64,000 bases of DNA from Rhodanobacteraceae bacterium (GCA_024234055.1 JACKOW010000007.1:124001-188000); one strand, 5' to 3'; numbered from the stretch's first letter, positions 1 to 9,124 are shown. Notes: generated by a model from the letters alone, not told the origin. A program made the numbers and translations.

Positions 1-169
1 AATGCAGATTGGGCATGCCCGGCAGCACAAAACGCCCCAGCGAGGGCAAGTCAGCACGCGGCGTGTCTGGAACCACCTCGGCCCAGCGACCGCTGGCATC
101 GGCCCTGAGTGAGACATTGGCGTGCCAGCCGTTCGGCAACAATGCGTGGTCGCAGTGACCGTGGATCAT
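1..169 (-). CDS. hutF: Formimidoylglutamate deiminase HutF, N-terminal part (runs off the left edge)
   Basis: The minus strand reads 56 codons from an ATG at 169 to the window edge, ending in the typical HutF segment FVLPGMPNLH, which leads into the metal-binding HxH of this amidohydrolase family. HutF deiminates N-formimino-glutamate to N-formylglutamate in the five-step histidine pathway of pseudomonads and xanthomonads. An in-frame TAG lies two codons before the ATG and a GAGGGA ribosome site precedes it, which fixes the start. The gene is divergent from hutI with a gap of about 98 bp that must carry both promoters. The call rests on a short piece, but the N-terminal match and the neighbour agree. 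Confidence 0.85.
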   Translation of the reverse strand, partial: MIHGHCDHALLPNGWHANVSLRADASGRWAEVVPDTPRADLPSLGRFVLPGMPNLH

Positions 170-267
170 GTGCTATCCCTCATTCCGTGGGCATCGATGC
201 TACGACGCCCGGGCGGCCGTGGGAGCGGATGGCCGAAACCTGCCGATGCTGATGGAACGAGGTTCGC

Positions 268-1512
268 ATGTGGGATTGTTTGTGGATTGCTCCCAGGCTC
301 TGGATGGGTGGCCCATCGATGGCCTTGATCGAGGATGCTGCGCTGGCTGTCCAGGGCGACCGGATTGCCTATGTGGGCGCGGTCAAGGATCTACCCGATG
401 CACCCTCGCAACTGGCGCGCGAGGTCAGACGCTATGCCGATGGCCTGCTGACCCCCGGCCTGATCGATTGCCATACCCATATCGTCTTTGCCGGGAACCG
501 CTCCGACGAATACCAGCAGCGGCTGGCCGGTGCGAGCTATGCCGATATCGCCGCCAGAGGCGGCGGCATCGCCCGCAGTGTGCGCCTGACCCGCGCGGCC
601 AGTGTTGACGAGCTTTACGCCCAGGCCCTGCCGCGCGCACGGCAACTGGTGGCTGACGGCGTGACCACGCTGGAAATCAAGAGCGGGTACGGTCTGGATC
701 TGGAAGCCGAGCGCAATATGCTCAAGGTGGCCCGGCGCCTGGGGCGGACGCTCGGGATCACGGTACGCACGACCTACCTGGGATTGCACAGCCTGCCTTT
801 CGATGTAACAGATCGCGCTGCCTACATCGACGACGCGGTCAACGAATGGCTGCCGCAGCTGGCCAGCGAGGGTCTGGTCGACGCAGTCGACGCCTACCAC
901 GAGGGCATTGCCTTCAGTGCCGAAGAAGTCGAACGCCTCTATATCAAGGCAGCAGCGCTGAATCTGCCCCTGCGCCTGCACGCCGACCAGCTGTCGAACC
1001 AGCAGGGCGCCGCGCTGGCGGCGCGCCATGGCGCGCTGTCGGCGGATCATCTCGAATACACCGACGCCCGCGGCGTCAAGGCCATGGCCGGCGCAGGAAC
1101 CGTGGCGGTGCTGCTGCCCGGCGCCTTTCTGGTGCTGAAGGAGAAACGCAAGCCGCCGGTGTCCGCGCTGCGCGAGGCCGGTGTCGCCATGGCCGTGGCC
1201 ACGGATCTGAATCCGGGCACGTCGCCATTGCTGTCGCTGCGGACGGCCGCGCATCTGGCCGTCAGCCTGTTCGATCTGCAGGTGGAGGAAGCGCTGCGTG
1301 GCGTGACCGAGCATGCGGCCAGCGCACTTGGGCTGCACGGCAGCCACGGCACGCTCGCAGTCGGCAAGCGCGCCGATTTTGTCTGGTGGGACGCGGAGTT
1401 CCCCTCAGATCTGATCTATTGGATCGGTGGCACGCTGGCGAAAGAGGTGATCGCCGGCGGCAGCGTCATCCAGAATCGTGCCAAGGCCAACGGGGCTTCA
1501 GAGCGTTACTGA
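268..1512 (+). CDS. hutI: Imidazolonepropionase
   Basis: This 414-residue protein hydrolyses 4-imidazolone-5-propanoate to N-formimino-glutamate, the third step of histidine breakdown, in the cytoplasm. The metal-binding motif CHTHIVFAGNR gives His69 and His71. Further metal and substrate segments are EIKSGYGLD, the HADQ motif and ATDLNPGTS near the C-terminus, all in the order expected for HutI. Length is normal for the family. The start at 268 follows GAACGAGG; the protein begins with the usual short beta-strand domain before the amidohydrolase barrel. It is divergent from hutF. hutU, hutH and hutC are not in the window. Confidence 0.95.
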   Translation: MWDCLWIAPRLWMGGPSMALIEDAALAVQGDRIAYVGAVKDLPDAPSQLAREVRRYADGLLTPGLIDCHTHIVFAGNRSDEYQQRLAGASYADIAARGGGIARSVRLTRAASVDELYAQALPRARQLVADGVTTLEIKSGYGLDLEAERNMLKVARRLGRTLGITVRTTYLGLHSLPFDVTDRAAYIDDAVNEWLPQLASEGLVDAVDAYHEGIAFSAEEVERLYIKAAALNLPLRLHADQLSNQQGAALAARHGALSADHLEYTDARGVKAMAGAGTVAVLLPGAFLVLKEKRKPPVSALREAGVAMAVATDLNPGTSPLLSLRTAAHLAVSLFDLQVEEALRGVTEHAASALGLHGSHGTLAVGKRADFVWWDAEFPSDLIYWIGGTLAKEVIAGGSVIQNRAKANGASERY

Positions 1513-1539
1513 ACTCGCAACCCGGCGACGCAGAGACGA

Positions 1540-1659
1540 TCAGGCCTTCTTGGCAGCCTTGACCGGCGCGGCGGCCTTCTTGGCGTGCTGCAGACGGCTA
1601 TTGCCATAGGAACCCCGGAAAATCTTGCCTTTGCGGCTGCGCTTGTCACCACGACCCAT
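1540..1659 (-). CDS. 30S ribosomal protein THX
   Basis: This is a 39-residue, very basic peptide beginning MGRGDKRSRKGKIFRGSYGN and ending in a lysine/alanine tail. It matches the short THX (S31e-like) proteins that sit in the head of the small ribosomal subunit and are annotated in xanthomonads. The start is the only ATG and the stop lies 27 bp beyond the end of hutI, so the two genes converge. A 6-bp stem (GTCGGC with its complement, 1680-1696) lies just upstream on the same strand; it has no T-run and its role is unknown. Confidence 0.85.
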   Translation of the reverse strand: MGRGDKRSRKGKIFRGSYGNSRLQHAKKAAAPVKAAKKA

Positions 1660-1730
1660 ATCAAACTCCAGTTGCTGAAGTCGGCGACAAGCCGACGGAA
1701 AGGGCGCGAAGACTAACAGTCACCAGAGCG

Positions 1731-2708
1731 TTAAGCCAGCTTTGATGCCCATTGCGCCAACAACAGGCCGCTCATCCAGGCACCCTCGATGCGCGAGCCA
1801 TGGCACCAATCGCCGCCGAGGGCGATCCGCCGCGCCTCGTCCGCGATGATGCCGAGTTCCAGCGGCGGTTGCGCCAGCGCGTATCCCCAGCGGTGCAAGG
1901 CACTGCGCGCCGGATCTACCGGGGCTGATCCCAGCGTCGAATGGAAGGCCGAAAGCAATCTCGCCTCGACCTCGGCCGGTGGCAGATCGAAGGTCTCGCG
2001 GCTGAACACCGGTCCGGCATGGACCAGCCAGCGTTCGCCCAGCGGTCGCCCCGGCTTGCTGCTGTCCCGGGCGATCCAGGACAAGGGCCCGTCGTTGATG
2101 AAGGCCGCATCGAAGTCGACCGGCAGGGCTTCTGCAAAACTCAACATGAGGGCCCAGCACGGACCGAACTGCACGGCTCGGGCAGGCTCGACCACGGACT
2201 CGAGCGGCAGAAGTTCCACCGCCTGTGCCGGCGGCAAGGTGCACAACAGTGCCGAAAATGGTCCTCTGGTCGACGCGTCCTTGAGGTGTAGCAGCCATCC
2301 CCGGGCTGAATACTCGACCCGCACCACTCTCTGACTGCATTCCAGATCGATGCCCTGCAGCAGATCGGTGGCCAGCTCACGCATCCCGGGCACGCCGACC
2401 CAGCGGATCTCGCGCGAATCGAGACGCTGCACGCCCTTCGCATCGATGCTGGCCAGGCGCGGCTGCCAGGCCTGCACCACCCCGGAGGTACGCCAAGCCT
2501 GGACCTGCTCCAGAAACCGCGGATCGCGCGCCGTGAAGTACTGGGCGCCGTGATCGAAGTGCGCGCCCTCGCGAGTGCGGGTCGCCGCGCGCCCACCCGG
2601 GTTTCGACCCTTGTCGAAGACCCGGACGGAAAAGCCGCGACGGTGCAGTTCCCGGGCTGCGCTGGCACCGGCAATGCCGGCGCCCAGAATCGCCATCGGT
2701 AGATTCAT
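1731..2708 (-). CDS. FAD-dependent amine oxidase-like (renalase-type) oxidoreductase
   Basis: This 325-residue protein has an N-terminal Rossmann dinucleotide site, AILGAGIAGASAARELHRRG, followed by VFDKGRNPGGR, the second FAD motif seen in amine oxidases and renalase-like proteins. The C-terminal FAD segment IALGGDWCHGSRIEGAWMSG is also present. It is probably a soluble flavoprotein; its substrate cannot be read from the sequence. I start it at the ATG at 2708, directly before the Rossmann strand, rather than at the upstream candidate that would add 32 unrelated residues. That ATG overlaps the stop of the DUF3429 gene (TGATG), so the two are probably co-transcribed and translationally coupled. 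Confidence 0.85.
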   Translation of the reverse strand: MNLPMAILGAGIAGASAARELHRRGFSVRVFDKGRNPGGRAATRTREGAHFDHGAQYFTARDPRFLEQVQAWRTSGVVQAWQPRLASIDAKGVQRLDSREIRWVGVPGMRELATDLLQGIDLECSQRVVRVEYSARGWLLHLKDASTRGPFSALLCTLPPAQAVELLPLESVVEPARAVQFGPCWALMLSFAEALPVDFDAAFINDGPLSWIARDSSKPGRPLGERWLVHAGPVFSRETFDLPPAEVEARLLSAFHSTLGSAPVDPARSALHRWGYALAQPPLELGIIADEARRIALGGDWCHGSRIEGAWMSGLLLAQWASKLA

Positions 2709-3148
2709 CAGCCCTGCCCGGTGGAGGCCAGGAACAACACCAGATGCATGACGACCACCGCTCCCGACAGGCGCGCCCGCAGCTTCATGAACCACGCCGG
2801 CCACTCGGGTGCTGGTCTGCGCATGACGTCAAAGACGCCAAGCGCCGCGTACAGCAGGCCGAGTACCTGGACCGCGTCCATGGGATCGATCAGCAGGCAG
2901 GCGCAGGCGAAAAGACTGGGCAGCACCGACAGCGTCAGAGGTCGCCAAGAGACTTCTCCGAGCGCCGCGCCCCAGCGCACACCACCGAGAAAGGCCAGAA
3001 TGACCGCGGAGTAGGCGACAAAGCCACGAAGAGCGATGGCCCGCAACTCGGCGTCTTCGGCGATCATCGCCATCAACGCCGCGAGCGCGAACGGAATCAG
3101 CCCCGCGCCACCGAGCCAGGCGGCTGGGGCGGGAATCTGACGAGACAT
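2708..3148 (-). CDS. DUF3429 family membrane protein
   Basis: This is a 146-residue membrane protein with four to five hydrophobic segments. It carries the DUF3429 landmark FLGGVRWGAAL after the second segment. The function of the family is unknown. The ATG at 3148 (MSRQIPAPAAWLG) matches the family start; a TTG 21 bases upstream is possible but less likely. Its stop overlaps the start of the flavoprotein downstream. Pairing of DUF3429 with a flavoprotein gene suggests a shared transcript and not necessarily a shared function. Confidence 0.8.
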   Translation of the reverse strand: MSRQIPAPAAWLGGAGLIPFALAALMAMIAEDAELRAIALRGFVAYSAVILAFLGGVRWGAALGEVSWRPLTLSVLPSLFACACLLIDPMDAVQVLGLLYAALGVFDVMRRPAPEWPAWFMKLRARLSGAVVVMHLVLFLASTGQG

Positions 3149-3245
3149 GAATGCGCCTGGTGCTGCCAATGCCCTACTCCTTCACCGGGAGCTGACGCCG
3201 GTTGGCATCAGCTAGAGAACTGTTTGAACCATCGCTGGGAGACGC

Positions 3246-3749
3246 ATGATGGAATATCTGGATGTGCTGGAAAGGTGCAAACGCGAGCTGCCACGGGCTT
3301 TCGAGCGCGGATCGGCCGAGGAAAAGGCGGCACTGGCGCGTTTCGGCAAGTTCTTTGCCGACTTCTCACCGAACAAGATCGAAGGCCTGCTCGACCAGAC
3401 CTATGCGCCGGACATCTGGTTCAACGATACGCTGAAGACCATCCAGGGTCGTGATTCCCTGCGCCAGTACCTCAAGCACAGCGCCGAGGCGGTGCAGAAT
3501 TGCCAGGTGGAGGTCCTCGACACGCTGTCCAATGACCAGGGCGACTATTTCCTTCGTTGGACCATGGTGATCCGTTTCCGCCGTTTCAAGCGCGACCAGG
3601 ACACCCAGACCATCGGCGTCTCGCATATCCGCTTCGACAGTAACGGCCTGGTGCGTCTGCATCAGGACTACTGGGACTCGACCGCCGGACTGTTCGAGCA
3701 CATCCCGGTGCTGGGCGCGGGCATTCGGGCGATCAAGCGTCGGGTGTAG
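3246..3749 (+). CDS. Nuclear transport factor 2 / SnoaL-like domain protein
   Basis: This 167-residue soluble protein has the alpha+beta pattern of the NTF2-like fold: two N-terminal helices, LLDQTYAPDIWFNDTLKTIQG as the pocket helix and strand, then paired strands (FLRWTMVIRF and GVSHIRFD) and a C-terminal Trp-rich strand (HQDYWDST). The fold serves as an enzyme or a small-molecule binder and no catalytic residue can be assigned. Two adjacent ATGs (3246 and 3249) follow GGAGA; spacing slightly favours the second. It is divergent from the DUF3429/flavoprotein pair and precedes a VOC gene by 41 bp. Confidence 0.75.
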   Translation: MMEYLDVLERCKRELPRAFERGSAEEKAALARFGKFFADFSPNKIEGLLDQTYAPDIWFNDTLKTIQGRDSLRQYLKHSAEAVQNCQVEVLDTLSNDQGDYFLRWTMVIRFRRFKRDQDTQTIGVSHIRFDSNGLVRLHQDYWDSTAGLFEHIPVLGAGIRAIKRRV

Positions 3750-3790
3750 ACTTTTGGCAAGCTCTGCACCTACCACGCAGGAGTTCCGCC

Positions 3791-4222
3791 ATGACCCAGC
3801 CTGCTGCCACGACTGCCACGATCATTCCCACTTTGCGCTATCGCAAGGCGCTGGAGATGATTGACTGGCTGGGCAAGGCCTTCGGCTTCACGCCCCACGC
3901 GGTCTACGCCGAGGGCGAGGTGGTGCATCACGCCCAGTTGGTGTTCGGAAACGGCATGATCATGCTCGGCAGTGCACAGGCAGACAGCGAGTGGGGTCAG
4001 TTCAGTGCACAGCCCGATGAAGTCGGCGGACGCAACACGCATGGTTGTTGCGTGATCGTGGACGATGCCGATGCGCACCACGAACGCGCCCTGGCCGCTG
4101 GCGCCGAAATCGTCATTCCGATCAGCGATCAGGACTATGGTGGTCGCGGCTACGCCGCCCGCGATCCCGAGGGCTTCGTCTGGTGGTTTGGCAGTTACGA
4201 TCCCTGGGTGGGCTCGAAATAG
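3791..4222 (+). CDS. VOC superfamily (glyoxalase/bleomycin-resistance-like) protein
   Basis: This 143-residue protein shows the two beta-alpha-beta-beta-beta modules of the vicinal oxygen chelate fold: TIIPTLRYRKALEMIDWLGK at the N-terminus and a C-terminal half ending in YAARDPEGFVWWFGSYDP. The GFVWWFGSY strand resembles PhnB/YdcE-type members. HHAQLVF and the C-terminal acidic position are candidate metal ligands, but the substrate is unknown. A GGAG ribosome site precedes the ATG. The gene probably shares a transcript with the NTF2-like gene upstream. Confidence 0.85.
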   Translation: MTQPAATTATIIPTLRYRKALEMIDWLGKAFGFTPHAVYAEGEVVHHAQLVFGNGMIMLGSAQADSEWGQFSAQPDEVGGRNTHGCCVIVDDADAHHERALAAGAEIVIPISDQDYGGRGYAARDPEGFVWWFGSYDPWVGSK

Positions 4223-4520
4223 CCTCGAGCGGCGAAGGCGGTTGAACCTGAAGCCGTTGGTCGCGGATGAATCCGCTCCCACAGGTGCAGCACTATCCTG
4301 TCCGTGAGGACTCTGCCCGCGGGAGCTTCCGAGCTTGACCCTGTAGGTCTCCACGCTCTTCTTCGCGTCCTCTCTGCTTTTCCTTTGCGTACTCTGCGTC
4401 CAGCCTTTTGGCCTCGATCTGCCTCAGGACAGGATTGCCGTGGCACCAGCCCCGACCTGCCTCAGGACAGGATCGTCGCATAGCCAGTCGCGCCGCAAGG
4501 GTGCTCCTGCAGTCCGCAGA
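4223..4520. repeat. Intergenic repeats between the VOC gene and the RIO kinase gene
   Basis: No gene is seen here. The gap holds one copy or half-copy of three repeat families found elsewhere in the window: GCGGATGAATCCGCTCCCAC at 4264-4283, CTCTCTGCTTTTCCTTTGCG near 4371-4390, and GTCGCGCCGCAAGGGTGCTCC near 4488-4508. They sit between two convergent genes. A spurious reading frame crosses the block but has no family signature. Confidence 0.6.
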
Positions 4521-5378
4521 TCAGGGCTCTTCCGCAGCCGCCTCACGTCCCTGCTGGCGGATCAGCGCCACCTGGCGGGCATCCTCGATCGAATCGAGCA
4601 CTGCATACAGATCGGCGGTGTGCTCGTCGAACTCGAATTCGCCGGTGAGCGGGGTGTCGGGCTTGAGCTCGCCGTGTTCGTACAGCGCCCACATCTCTTC
4701 GCCGTAGTAGGTCTTTGCCAACTCGGGCGCGAAGCGCGACAGGCTGGCGCGCAGATTGTTGACGTCACGCAGCAGCATGGTTCTGGCGGCATTGTTGCCA
4801 GCAGCGCTGACCACCTGCGGCAGATCGATGATCACCGGGCCATGGGGCGCCACCAGCACGTTGTACTCGGACAGATCGCCATGGATCAGGCCCAGACAGA
4901 GCATGCGCACTACATCGCGCACCAGTCGTTGGTAGTAGTCGCGAGCCTCGTCGGCCGTCAGCTCCACCTCACCCAGGCGCGGCGCGCTGTGGCCATCGGC
5001 GTCTGTCACCAGCGCCATCAGCAGCACACCATGAAAATAGCCGTGGGGCCTCGGCACGCACACTCCGGCATCGGCCAGCCGGTAGAGCGCATCCACCTCG
5101 GTGTTCTTCCACTCCTCCTCCTGCTCACGACGGCCGAACTTGCTGGCGCGGCTGATCGCCCGCGCCTGCCGGCTGCCGCGCACCTGGCGCCCTTCCTGGT
5201 AGCTCACGCGCGCCTGGAAGCTGCGCTGCGCCATGTCCTTGTAGACCTTGGCGCAGAGCACGGCATCGCCGGCGCGAACCACGTACACGGAGGCTTCCTT
5301 GCCGCTCTTCAGCGGCAGCAGCACTTCATCTATCAAGCCATCGTCGACCAGCGGTTGCAGGCCCTTGGGAGTTTTCAT
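4521..5378 (-). CDS. RIO1-like atypical serine protein kinase
   Basis: This 285-residue protein resembles the bacterial RIO-domain kinases of the PA4780 type. Kinase landmarks are the nucleotide loop LKSGKEASVYVV, the ATP-binding lysine in AKVYK (Lys44), the catalytic loop LIHGDLSEYNVLV (Asp168 and Asn173) and the metal-binding IIDLPQ (Asp185). The C-terminal FEFDEHTADLYAVL is an acidic tail seen in the family. In Pseudomonas the homologue is a stress-linked serine kinase; the substrate here is unknown. It is transcribed alone, convergent with the VOC gene, with a gap of about 90 bp to the tricorn-like gene. Confidence 0.88.
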   Translation of the reverse strand: MKTPKGLQPLVDDGLIDEVLLPLKSGKEASVYVVRAGDAVLCAKVYKDMAQRSFQARVSYQEGRQVRGSRQARAISRASKFGRREQEEEWKNTEVDALYRLADAGVCVPRPHGYFHGVLLMALVTDADGHSAPRLGEVELTADEARDYYQRLVRDVVRMLCLGLIHGDLSEYNVLVAPHGPVIIDLPQVVSAAGNNAARTMLLRDVNNLRASLSRFAPELAKTYYGEEMWALYEHGELKPDTPLTGEFEFDEHTADLYAVLDSIEDARQVALIRQQGREAAAEEP

Positions 5379-5466
5379 CGAGTTTTCTGGTAGTCAGCTG
5401 TCGCAAGTATGGAGGATTCCACCGATCCACCGATGAACGCTGCGACAGCTTTGCGCCAGGCCAAGG

Positions 5467-8400
5467 TCAGGAGCCATCATGCGCGGGTTTTCCGCGGGGC
5501 GGTATGGGTTGGGAGTCGGGCTGGATGACGGGCTCGGCCTTGAGCTTGTCCGCCAGATACTGCAAGGCGGCTGTCAGCTGTGCGTCCTCGCCCAGCGCGG
5601 TGGCGTGGGGTGGATTGTCGACCTCGATGTCGGGCGCCACGCCGGTGCCCTCGATCAGCCAGCGGCCCTGGCGATCGTACTGGGCGTACTCGGCGACTCG
5701 GGCCAGACCCTTGTCGAGCAGGCGGTTGCGATCCGACAGCCAGATCCCGGCGCCGGCCGTGCGCATGCCGATCACGGGCCCCAGCTTCAGCGCCTTGATC
5801 CCGGCAGCAAAGGTTTCGCCATCGGAGTAGGTGAACTGGTCCGCCAGCACCACCAGATGGCCGCGGAAGCTCTGCTGCTGATTCCAGTAGGGCGCTGCGT
5901 CCACCGGATCCCAGTAGGCCCAGGTGCGGCGCAGAAGCTTTTCGATGATCCAGCTGTCGATGTTGCCGCCGCGATTGCGGCGCACGTCAATGATCAGCCC
6001 TTCGCGGTCGAACTGGGCATAGAAATCACGCACGAAACTCGCGATGTCGCCTGGACCCATGGCCCGCAGATGCAGATAACCGATGCGGCCCTGGCCGGTC
6101 TGCTCCACCGCATCGCGAGTGCCCTGCACCCAGTCCAGATAGCGCAACTGGGCTTCGCGATCGAGATCGATCGGCCGCACCACGGTGCGATGTGCTGCAG
6201 CGCCCTTTCGACTCAGCTGCAGCAATACCTGCTGCCCGGCCTGCTGCTGCAGGGCAGCGGCCAGATCGGCCCTGCTCGCAAGCGCTCTGCCGTTGACGGC
6301 CACGATACGATCGCCCTCGCGGGCATCGACGCCGGGTTGCAGCAAGGGGGCGCGCTCGGAGGGCAGTTCCGGATCGGTGCGATAGATATGCTCGATGTAG
6401 ACCCCGTCGGCGGCGATCCGCATTGCCGCGCCCAGCGCGGAAGGTGTGGGCGCGTCGGGATCGGCGCGCAACTCGCTGCCGCGAACCTGCGAATGCAGGA
6501 TGCCGTGCTCGGCCATCATCTGTGCCAGCAGGTCGTCCAGGTCGGCGCGATCGGCCAGCCGCGGCAGCAGGGTCTCGAAGCGCTGGCGGATGGCTGGCCA
6601 ATCCTGGCCACGCATGCCCGGATCGAAGGAGAAACTCCGGTGCATGCGCCAGGCATCAGCGAACATCTGCCGCCATTCGGCCACCGGGTTGATCTGGACC
6701 GACCAGTCGGCAATGCGCACCTGAGCCTGGTCCAGCGTCTCAGGAAGCTTCTCCGGAGCATCCAGCAGCAACAGCTCGCCGATGTTGCCAGCGTCTCCCT
6801 GACGAGCCAGAAACAGGCGCTTGCGATCGGCTGTGAGACTGAAGTCAGCGACGCCCTCGGCCAGCAGCGCCAGCTTGGGCGCCTCGGCATCGATGGCCAG
6901 CACCGACAGCCGCGCCTTGGAGCCTGGCCTGGCATCCTGGTCGAGCACATAAAGGCGCTCGGGATGTACCGCCAGCTGTTGGTAATTGGCCGCCGGCACT
7001 GGCACTTCGAAGAGTCGATCGGTCAGTCCGTCGAAGGCGATGGCAGGCAGATCCTTGGTGACGTCGGCCTTCGCATCGGTGTCTTCCTTGGCAGTCGGCA
7101 TCAGCTCGTCCCGCGGCGCAAAGGGAAAGCGCAAGCCCGGCTGCAGCGCCAGCGCGTAGATCCGCGCCCGCCGGTCGAACATCGGGCCGGTGTTGCGATC
7201 GCCCCAGGGCGAGGATGGGGTTGGTTCGAAATTGCGGTTGGACAGGAAATACAGCCACTGGCCGTCGGCTGAGAAAGCCGGCGAGTAGGATTCATAGCGA
7301 TTGCTGGTGACGGTGGTCTTGCGCCCGCTGCTGACCTCGATCAGCACGATCTGGTGGCGCTGCTGCGCACTGTCCGGGCGCGCCAGTGCCAGATAGCGAC
7401 TGTCGGATGACCAGACCACGGCCGAATAAGGATCATCGCGATCATGCTCGGCGCGCTCGAGCAGTCGGTTCTTCCCGCTGGCGAGTTCCAGCAGACCCAG
7501 TCGGCCACCCTTGGCGGTGTGCGCCAGCCAGCGACCATCCGGCGACAGATACAAACGCCAGCGATGTTCGCCGCTGTCGGCCACCAGACGCTGACCGGGA
7601 CTGCTGCCATCCGCCGGATAGGACCAGATCTCGCTGAGGCCGTCGTGATCCTGAATCGTCAGTACCTGTTTTCCGTCCTGACTCAGGACCGCCTCACGCA
7701 GCCGGGCATCGGCAGGACCGGCAATATCGATGCGCCGGCGACTGCCGGTGCTGGCAATGGCCACCTTGCCGCGGGCGCTGACCACCACGGCGTCGCCGGC
7801 CGGGGACATGTGTGCCGATTCCAGGTAGTCCAGCGGCTTCTTCAGCCAGCGTGGCTGTCGCTGCTCGAAGTCGGAGACCAACTGGATGTCGATCTTCCGA
7901 TCCTGCCCGCTGGCGATGTCGTAAAGGCGCAAGTCGGCGCCATGCTGATAGACGATGCGGCCTTGATCCAGACTGGGCGAGCGCACATCAAAATCGGTAT
8001 GCCGGGTCAGCGCCACGGGATCACCACCGCTCTCCGGCAAGGACCACAGATTGGGTCGGCCATCGGCATCGGCCAGCAGATAGACCCTGCCCTGCCACCA
8101 CATCGGCCGCGACTGGTTGGCATTCCAGTTCGGCGCCAGACGCGTGGCTTCCTGGTCGGCACCGAGGTTGAAGCGATACAGCTGCGCCATGGCGCCACCG
8201 CGGTAGTCGAGGGCGTTGTCGCCGCTGACGTGCAATCCAAAGCGCGTGAACCACAGCCGCTTCCCGCTACTGTCGAAACTGGCCTCGTTGGCGTCGGCCA
8301 GCGGCAGGTCACGGCTTTCACCCGTCGCCGGATCCAGCACGCGCAGCACCCGGCGGCCACTGGGGCCGACCACACTGTCGCTGGCGTAAACCAGTTCGCC

Positions 8401-8739
8401 ACCGGGCATATAGCCCTGCAGCGCAATGCGGCCGCCGTCAAAGCTCAGCTGCCGGGGTTGACCGCCGCTCATCGGCATTACATGGACCTCTTCGTCGCCG
8501 CCATAGCTGGCAACGAAGGCCAGTTCGCGACCGTCCGGCGACACCGCCGGCTGCGTCTCCTGGGCCGGATGCGTGGTCAGCCGGGTGGCCTGGCCGCCGC
8601 TGACGGGCACCGACCACAGGTCTCCTTCGGCCACGAAGACCACCTGATCGCCGTGCAGGGCGGGTTGGCGATAGTAGGCACCGGTGGCGCTCGCCGTCTG
8701 GGCGACAGCAAGGAGCAGGAACGGCAACAAAAGACGCAT
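5467..8739 (-). CDS. Tricorn-like S41 peptidase (secreted)
   Basis: This is a 1090-residue protein with signal peptide MRLLLPFLLLAVAQTASA. The order is a long beta-propeller region of WD40/PD40-type repeats (about 25-650; for example QETQPAVSPDGRELAFVASY), a helical tricorn core with HSQ (from GILHSQVRGSE), a PDZ domain (GDRIVAVNGRALASRADL) and a C-terminal S41 protease domain. The nucleophile is Ser972 in FTYSDGETFAAG, followed by GMRTAGAGIWLSDR. It should hydrolyse peptides in the periplasm; archaeal tricorn is cytoplasmic. I chose the ATG at 8739, which gives a clean signal peptide, over 8781, which adds 14 residues. The length agrees with archaeal tricorn. Confidence 0.9.
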   Translation of the reverse strand: MRLLLPFLLLAVAQTASATGAYYRQPALHGDQVVFVAEGDLWSVPVSGGQATRLTTHPAQETQPAVSPDGRELAFVASYGGDEEVHVMPMSGGQPRQLSFDGGRIALQGYMPGGELVYASDSVVGPSGRRVLRVLDPATGESRDLPLADANEASFDSSGKRLWFTRFGLHVSGDNALDYRGGAMAQLYRFNLGADQEATRLAPNWNANQSRPMWWQGRVYLLADADGRPNLWSLPESGGDPVALTRHTDFDVRSPSLDQGRIVYQHGADLRLYDIASGQDRKIDIQLVSDFEQRQPRWLKKPLDYLESAHMSPAGDAVVVSARGKVAIASTGSRRRIDIAGPADARLREAVLSQDGKQVLTIQDHDGLSEIWSYPADGSSPGQRLVADSGEHRWRLYLSPDGRWLAHTAKGGRLGLLELASGKNRLLERAEHDRDDPYSAVVWSSDSRYLALARPDSAQQRHQIVLIEVSSGRKTTVTSNRYESYSPAFSADGQWLYFLSNRNFEPTPSSPWGDRNTGPMFDRRARIYALALQPGLRFPFAPRDELMPTAKEDTDAKADVTKDLPAIAFDGLTDRLFEVPVPAANYQQLAVHPERLYVLDQDARPGSKARLSVLAIDAEAPKLALLAEGVADFSLTADRKRLFLARQGDAGNIGELLLLDAPEKLPETLDQAQVRIADWSVQINPVAEWRQMFADAWRMHRSFSFDPGMRGQDWPAIRQRFETLLPRLADRADLDDLLAQMMAEHGILHSQVRGSELRADPDAPTPSALGAAMRIAADGVYIEHIYRTDPELPSERAPLLQPGVDAREGDRIVAVNGRALASRADLAAALQQQAGQQVLLQLSRKGAAAHRTVVRPIDLDREAQLRYLDWVQGTRDAVEQTGQGRIGYLHLRAMGPGDIASFVRDFYAQFDREGLIIDVRRNRGGNIDSWIIEKLLRRTWAYWDPVDAAPYWNQQQSFRGHLVVLADQFTYSDGETFAAGIKALKLGPVIGMRTAGAGIWLSDRNRLLDKGLARVAEYAQYDRQGRWLIEGTGVAPDIEVDNPPHATALGEDAQLTAALQYLADKLKAEPVIQPDSQPIPPRGKPAHDGS

Positions 8740-8868
8740 GATCAGGATCCCGACAGCTGGTTTGCCCCGAGTCTCGCGCATCGACCGAGAACTTCAAGTG
8801 CTTCTGGTCAGGTTCCGGCGCCACCTCGACAGGTCAAGGCCATTTCCTCGCGACCGCATCAGGTAGGC

Positions 8869-9124
8869 TGCTAGCCCGCATTTCTCACACCTGTTGCGGA
8901 AGATCGCGCAGGGCTTTGCGACTAGCGCAAGGCGCGACGACGAGGAATGGTGATTCCATTGCGAGGAGGAGCAACGCAGCGATAGTCGCAAAGAACCAGC
9001 GAGGTCCGCAAAGCGGGCAGATGCAGCCAAACACTCTGTGACTGGTGCGTGCCTCGGAATCCCCTTTTTTCACCACAAGATTGAGGGCATCTGCTCGCGC
9101 AGGTGTGAGAAATGCGGGCTAGCA
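8869..9124. mobile_element. MITE-like element with 25-bp perfect terminal inverted repeats
   Basis: The 25 bases at 8869-8893 (core CTAGCCCGCATTTCTCACAC) recur as an exact reverse complement at 9100-9124, enclosing about 206 bp. A second inverted pair lies inside (CTTTGCGACTA at 8914-8924 and its complement at 8983-8993). No transposase frame is present, so this looks like a non-autonomous element. I see no clear target duplication at the edges. The right end stops 6 bp before the start codon of the next gene. Together with 8740-8868 it fills the 390-bp gap between the tricorn-like gene and the pseudouridine synthase gene; 8740-8868 itself shows nothing recognisable. Confidence 0.75.
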
